Part shown: positions 61,522 to 64,000 of the stretch, one piece after another
How the letters are laid out: every line of letters begins with the position of its first letter
How positions within the stretch are numbered: position 1 is the first letter of the stretch
From: Phycisphaeraceae bacterium
GTDB lineage: Bacteria > Planctomycetota > Phycisphaerae > Phycisphaerales > Phycisphaeraceae
Direction: 5' to 3'
DNA length: 64,000 nt
NCBI GenBank assembly: GCA_029260715.1
Contig: JAJDCS010000039.1
Coordinates: 154,941-218,940, forward strand
Notes under the pieces: generated by a model
Databases searched by the model: none
Seen by the model: only the letters and a program-made list of their open reading frames with translations
Told to the model about the DNA's origin: nothing
Translations under genes and position numbers: made by a program

Positions 61522-63498
61522 ATGAAAAACCGCTGGGACGACAACAAGGCCGCCAAGTGCAACAACGACCCGCTGGCCCTGCGCGTCTACACGTCTCGCC
61601 TCTTAGGCCAAGAGCCGGACCTCGTCCTACACGGCGGCGGCAACACCTCCGTCAAAGCCACCACCACCGACACCCTCGGCCAAACCCAGCAAGTGCTCTT
61701 CGTCAAAGGCTCCGGCTGGGACCTGGCCACAATCCAGCCCGCCGGGTTCGCGCCCGTCAAGCTCGATGTGCTCCAACAACTCGCCCAGCTCGATCAACTC
61801 TCCGACACGGACATGGTCACCGCCCAACGCGCCGCCATGACCAACCCCTACGCCCCCAACCCCTCCGTCGAAGCCATCCTCCATGCCATCATCCCTTTCC
61901 AATTCGTCGACCATACCCACGCCGACGCCGTCGTCGCCGTCACCAATTCACCCGACGGCCAAAAACGCATCGAGCAAATCTATGGCCCTCGCGTCCTGAC
62001 CGTCCCCTACGTCATGCCCGGCTTCATCCTTGCCAAGCACGTCTATGAAATGACCCGCCAAACCGACTGGTCGTCGCTCGAAGGGATCGTCCTGCTCAAC
62101 CACGGCATTTTTACCTTCGCCGACACCGCCCGCGATAGCTACGACCGCATGATCAAGCTGGTCAGCGAAGCGGAAGAATACCTGCGACAACACGCTACAC
62201 CCGCCGTGACAGCCGCCGGCACACCCAAGCAGGATTTACTTAAGCTTGCCTCCATCCGCCGCGCGGTGGCCCACCAGCGCGGCGCACCGGTCATCGCGCA
62301 GCTCGACACGTCACCAGCCGCGTTGGGCTTCACCCAGCGCCCCGACGCGCCCGACGTCGCCACCCGCGGCCCGCTCACGCCCGACCACGTCATCCGCACC
62401 AAACGCATACCCCTGGTGGTGACGAACAACCCCGACACCGATGCCGGGCTGTTCGCCGACAAATACCGCGCCTACTTCGACCGCCATACCGACGGCTCGC
62501 TGACGCGCCTCGACCCTGCCCCCCGCTGGGCGTTGTGGCCCGGCCACGGCACCATCGCGTTTGGCCGGTCCGTCAAGGAAATGGGTGTCATCAGCGATAT
62601 CGTCGAACACACCACCCGCGCCATCCAGTGCTCCCAATCCCTAGGCGGGTGGCAGGCGTTGGGCGAAAAAGACCTGTTCGACATGGAATATTGGCAACTC
62701 GAACAAGCCAAGCTCACCGCCGCCAACGCGTCCGCCCCACCACCCTTCCAAGGCAAGATCGCCCTGGTCACAGGCGCAGCCAGCGGCATCGGCCAAGCCA
62801 CCGTTCACGAATTGCTCGCCCAAGGCGCTGCCGTCGTCGCGGTCGACATCGACCCGCGCGTCAGTAACGCCTTCGACCGCCCCGATGTGTTACCCGTCAC
62901 CTGCGACCTGACCGACTTCGCCGCAATCAAAACCACGGTCGACGCGGCTGTGCGACGGTTCGGCGGCCTAGACATCCTCATCAGCAACGCCGGCACTTTC
63001 CCTCCCAGCGCCGCCATCGCCGACCTGCCGCCCGATACATGGGACCAAAGCCTGCGTATCAACCTCACCAGCCACCAACAACTGCTCAAAGCGGCCATCC
63101 CCTACTTGAAGCTGGGCATCGACCCCGCCGTGGTCGTCATCGCCTCGAAGAACGTCCCCGCGCCAGGCCCCGGCGCCGCGGCATACTCCGTCGCCAAAGC
63201 CGGATTGACCCAACTCGCCCGCGTCGCCGCCCTGGAGTTGGCCGCGGACGGCATCCGCGTCAACGTCATCCACCCCAACGCCGTCTTCGACACCGCCGTC
63301 TGGACGCCGCAAGTGCTCGAAGCCCGCGCCGCGCACTACGGCCAAACCGTCGAGCAATACAAGAAGAGCAACCTGCTAAAAACCGAGGTCAAATCCAAGG
63401 ACGTCGCCGCTATGGCCGTGGCTGTGGCGGGCCCGCTGTTCGCTAAAACCACCGGCGCCCAAATCCCTATCGACGGCGGCAATGAGCGGGTCATCTAA
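61522..63498 (+). CDS. Bifunctional class II aldolase / short-chain dehydrogenase (RhaD-type)
   Basis: 658 residues, two enzymes in one chain. Residues 15-390: class II aldolase with LVLHGGGNTSVKA, zinc ligands in FVDHTHADAVVAV and LLNHGIFTFADT. Residues 412-658: SDR with VTGAASGIGQAT, ISNAGTFPP and the catalytic YSVAK preceded by VVIASKNV. This architecture is known for rhamnulose-1-phosphate aldolase/lactaldehyde dehydrogenase. Here the neighbour is mtnA, not rhamnose genes. A role in splitting 5-methylthioribulose or 5-deoxyribulose 1-phosphate into DHAP and an aldehyde, which the SDR half then oxidises or reduces, is proposed (inference). Confidence 0.88.
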   Translation: MKNRWDDNKAAKCNNDPLALRVYTSRLLGQEPDLVLHGGGNTSVKATTTDTLGQTQQVLFVKGSGWDLATIQPAGFAPVKLDVLQQLAQLDQLSDTDMVTAQRAAMTNPYAPNPSVEAILHAIIPFQFVDHTHADAVVAVTNSPDGQKRIEQIYGPRVLTVPYVMPGFILAKHVYEMTRQTDWSSLEGIVLLNHGIFTFADTARDSYDRMIKLVSEAEEYLRQHATPAVTAAGTPKQDLLKLASIRRAVAHQRGAPVIAQLDTSPAALGFTQRPDAPDVATRGPLTPDHVIRTKRIPLVVTNNPDTDAGLFADKYRAYFDRHTDGSLTRLDPAPRWALWPGHGTIAFGRSVKEMGVISDIVEHTTRAIQCSQSLGGWQALGEKDLFDMEYWQLEQAKLTAANASAPPPFQGKIALVTGAASGIGQATVHELLAQGAAVVAVDIDPRVSNAFDRPDVLPVTCDLTDFAAIKTTVDAAVRRFGGLDILISNAGTFPPSAAIADLPPDTWDQSLRINLTSHQQLLKAAIPYLKLGIDPAVVVIASKNVPAPGPGAAAYSVAKAGLTQLARVAALELAADGIRVNVIHPNAVFDTAVWTPQVLEARAAHYGQTVEQYKKSNLLKTEVKSKDVAAMAVAVAGPLFAKTTGAQIPIDGGNERVI

Positions 63499-63612
63499 AA
63501 CAAACGCGCTCACACCAACCCATGCAGGCGACTGAACAAGTGATTTTTAATCCACCGGGCCATTGTTCCTGTAGGCAAACAACTCAATCTGAGATCACCG
63601 TGGCGAGTCATC

Positions 63613-64000
63613 TTACACACCGGCCAGGTCGGCTATTTGTTGCAAAGTAAACTGGCTGTCGTAGACCGTGAAGTCGCTTATCGTGCCGTGGAACTCGTCG
63701 TAGGCCAGCAGTGGGTTCTGGGGCGAGCGGTTCGAGATGCTCGCGCCGATCACCAGCTCACGCGTGTTCGTGTCGATGCCCTGTGTGAAGTCAGACTCCC
63801 AGTCACGCATCAACCCATCCACGTACAGCCAGAAGCCGTCACCACCGAACGTGATCGCAACGTGGTACTCCTGGCCGGCGGTGATGGTGCCCGCTTCGGT
63901 GTACAGCCACTCCTCGCCGTTGCCCTGCTCCTGTAGCCGGACCTTCACACGACCGTCACCGTCAACAAACGCCGTCAGGTGACCGCCCTCTTCCTGACCC
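63613..64000 (-). CDS. LamG/concanavalin A-like domain protein (5' part outside window)
   Basis: Minus-strand frame open through the right edge; only the last about 129 residues are here. The sequence reads as a LamG-type jelly-roll: EEGGHLTAFVDGDGRVKVRL, YHVAITFGGDGFWLYVDGLM, NTRELVIGASISNR and the closing FHGTISDFTVYDSQFTLQQ. Such domains bind sugars in large secreted proteins, common in Planctomycetota. The rest of the protein and its signal are not visible. Confidence 0.8.
   Translation of the reverse strand, partial: GQEEGGHLTAFVDGDGRVKVRLQEQGNGEEWLYTEAGTITAGQEYHVAITFGGDGFWLYVDGLMRDWESDFTQGIDTNTRELVIGASISNRSPQNPLLAYDEFHGTISDFTVYDSQFTLQQIADLAGV

Overview
The window is a 64 kb piece of a high-GC bacterial chromosome, with genes tightly packed on both strands. 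It is most likely from the Planctomycetota, and probably the class Phycisphaerae. The signs are the intergenic repeat that reads in one frame as SRDREGA (seven copies here), the many exported proteins of unknown function, scattered rather than clustered housekeeping genes (ruvA and ruvC are 44 kb apart), a secreted pectate lyase and a LamG-type lectin protein at the two edges, and isolated type II pseudopilin genes. This is an inference from gene content; there is no rRNA gene in the window to confirm it.

Layout. 1-2 kb: a pectate lyase cut by the left edge and a zinc alcohol dehydrogenase. 2-6 kb: nadK-sppA-ispD in one direction. 6-15 kb: ruvC, then type IIA topoisomerase subunit A, two exported ankyrin-repeat proteins, a small lipoprotein and subunit B. 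15-20 kb: msrA, recJ, a pseudopilin and a SpoIID-like protein. 20-24 kb: a metal and metalloid patch, with a multicopper oxidase fused to a predicted outer-membrane barrel, an ArsI-like lyase and a SigZ-like sigma factor with cysteine pairs. 24-33 kb: LOG protein, phhB, pabB, corA, a TfoX-like protein, a low-GC HEPN-like orphan, folC and serS. 33-34 kb: a broken two-component gene and tRNA-Val. 34-42 kb: MlaF/MlaD-type lipid transport genes, carB with an insertion, and two phosphoesterases. 42-50 kb: a lone ketosynthase, a DUF4139-like exported protein, a MITE-like element and a very large LptC-like protein. 50-58 kb: ruvA, a chemoreceptor fused to a receiver, DUF1844, a sodium symporter with a translationally coupled small subunit, a VTT membrane protein and recX. 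58-64 kb: a TPP riboswitch with thiC, then mtnA and a fused aldolase/dehydrogenase, then the LamG protein.

Genes that seem to work together. phhB, pabB and folC put three pterin/folate genes within 6 kb. arsI and the SigZ-like factor form a short same-strand unit, and both proteins end in cysteine pairs. mtnA and the aldolase/dehydrogenase look like an operon for breaking down a 5-(methylthio)ribose or 5-deoxyribose phosphate, and they follow thiC, whose enzyme releases 5'-deoxyadenosine. The symporter and its 49-residue partner overlap by ATGA.

The most interesting items are the oxidase-barrel fusion, the arsI/SigZ pair, the thiC-mtnA-aldolase neighbourhood, the recombined response-regulator gene, the MITE-like element and the paired arrangement of the SRDREGA repeats. 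No CRISPR array, prophage or complete transposon was seen.
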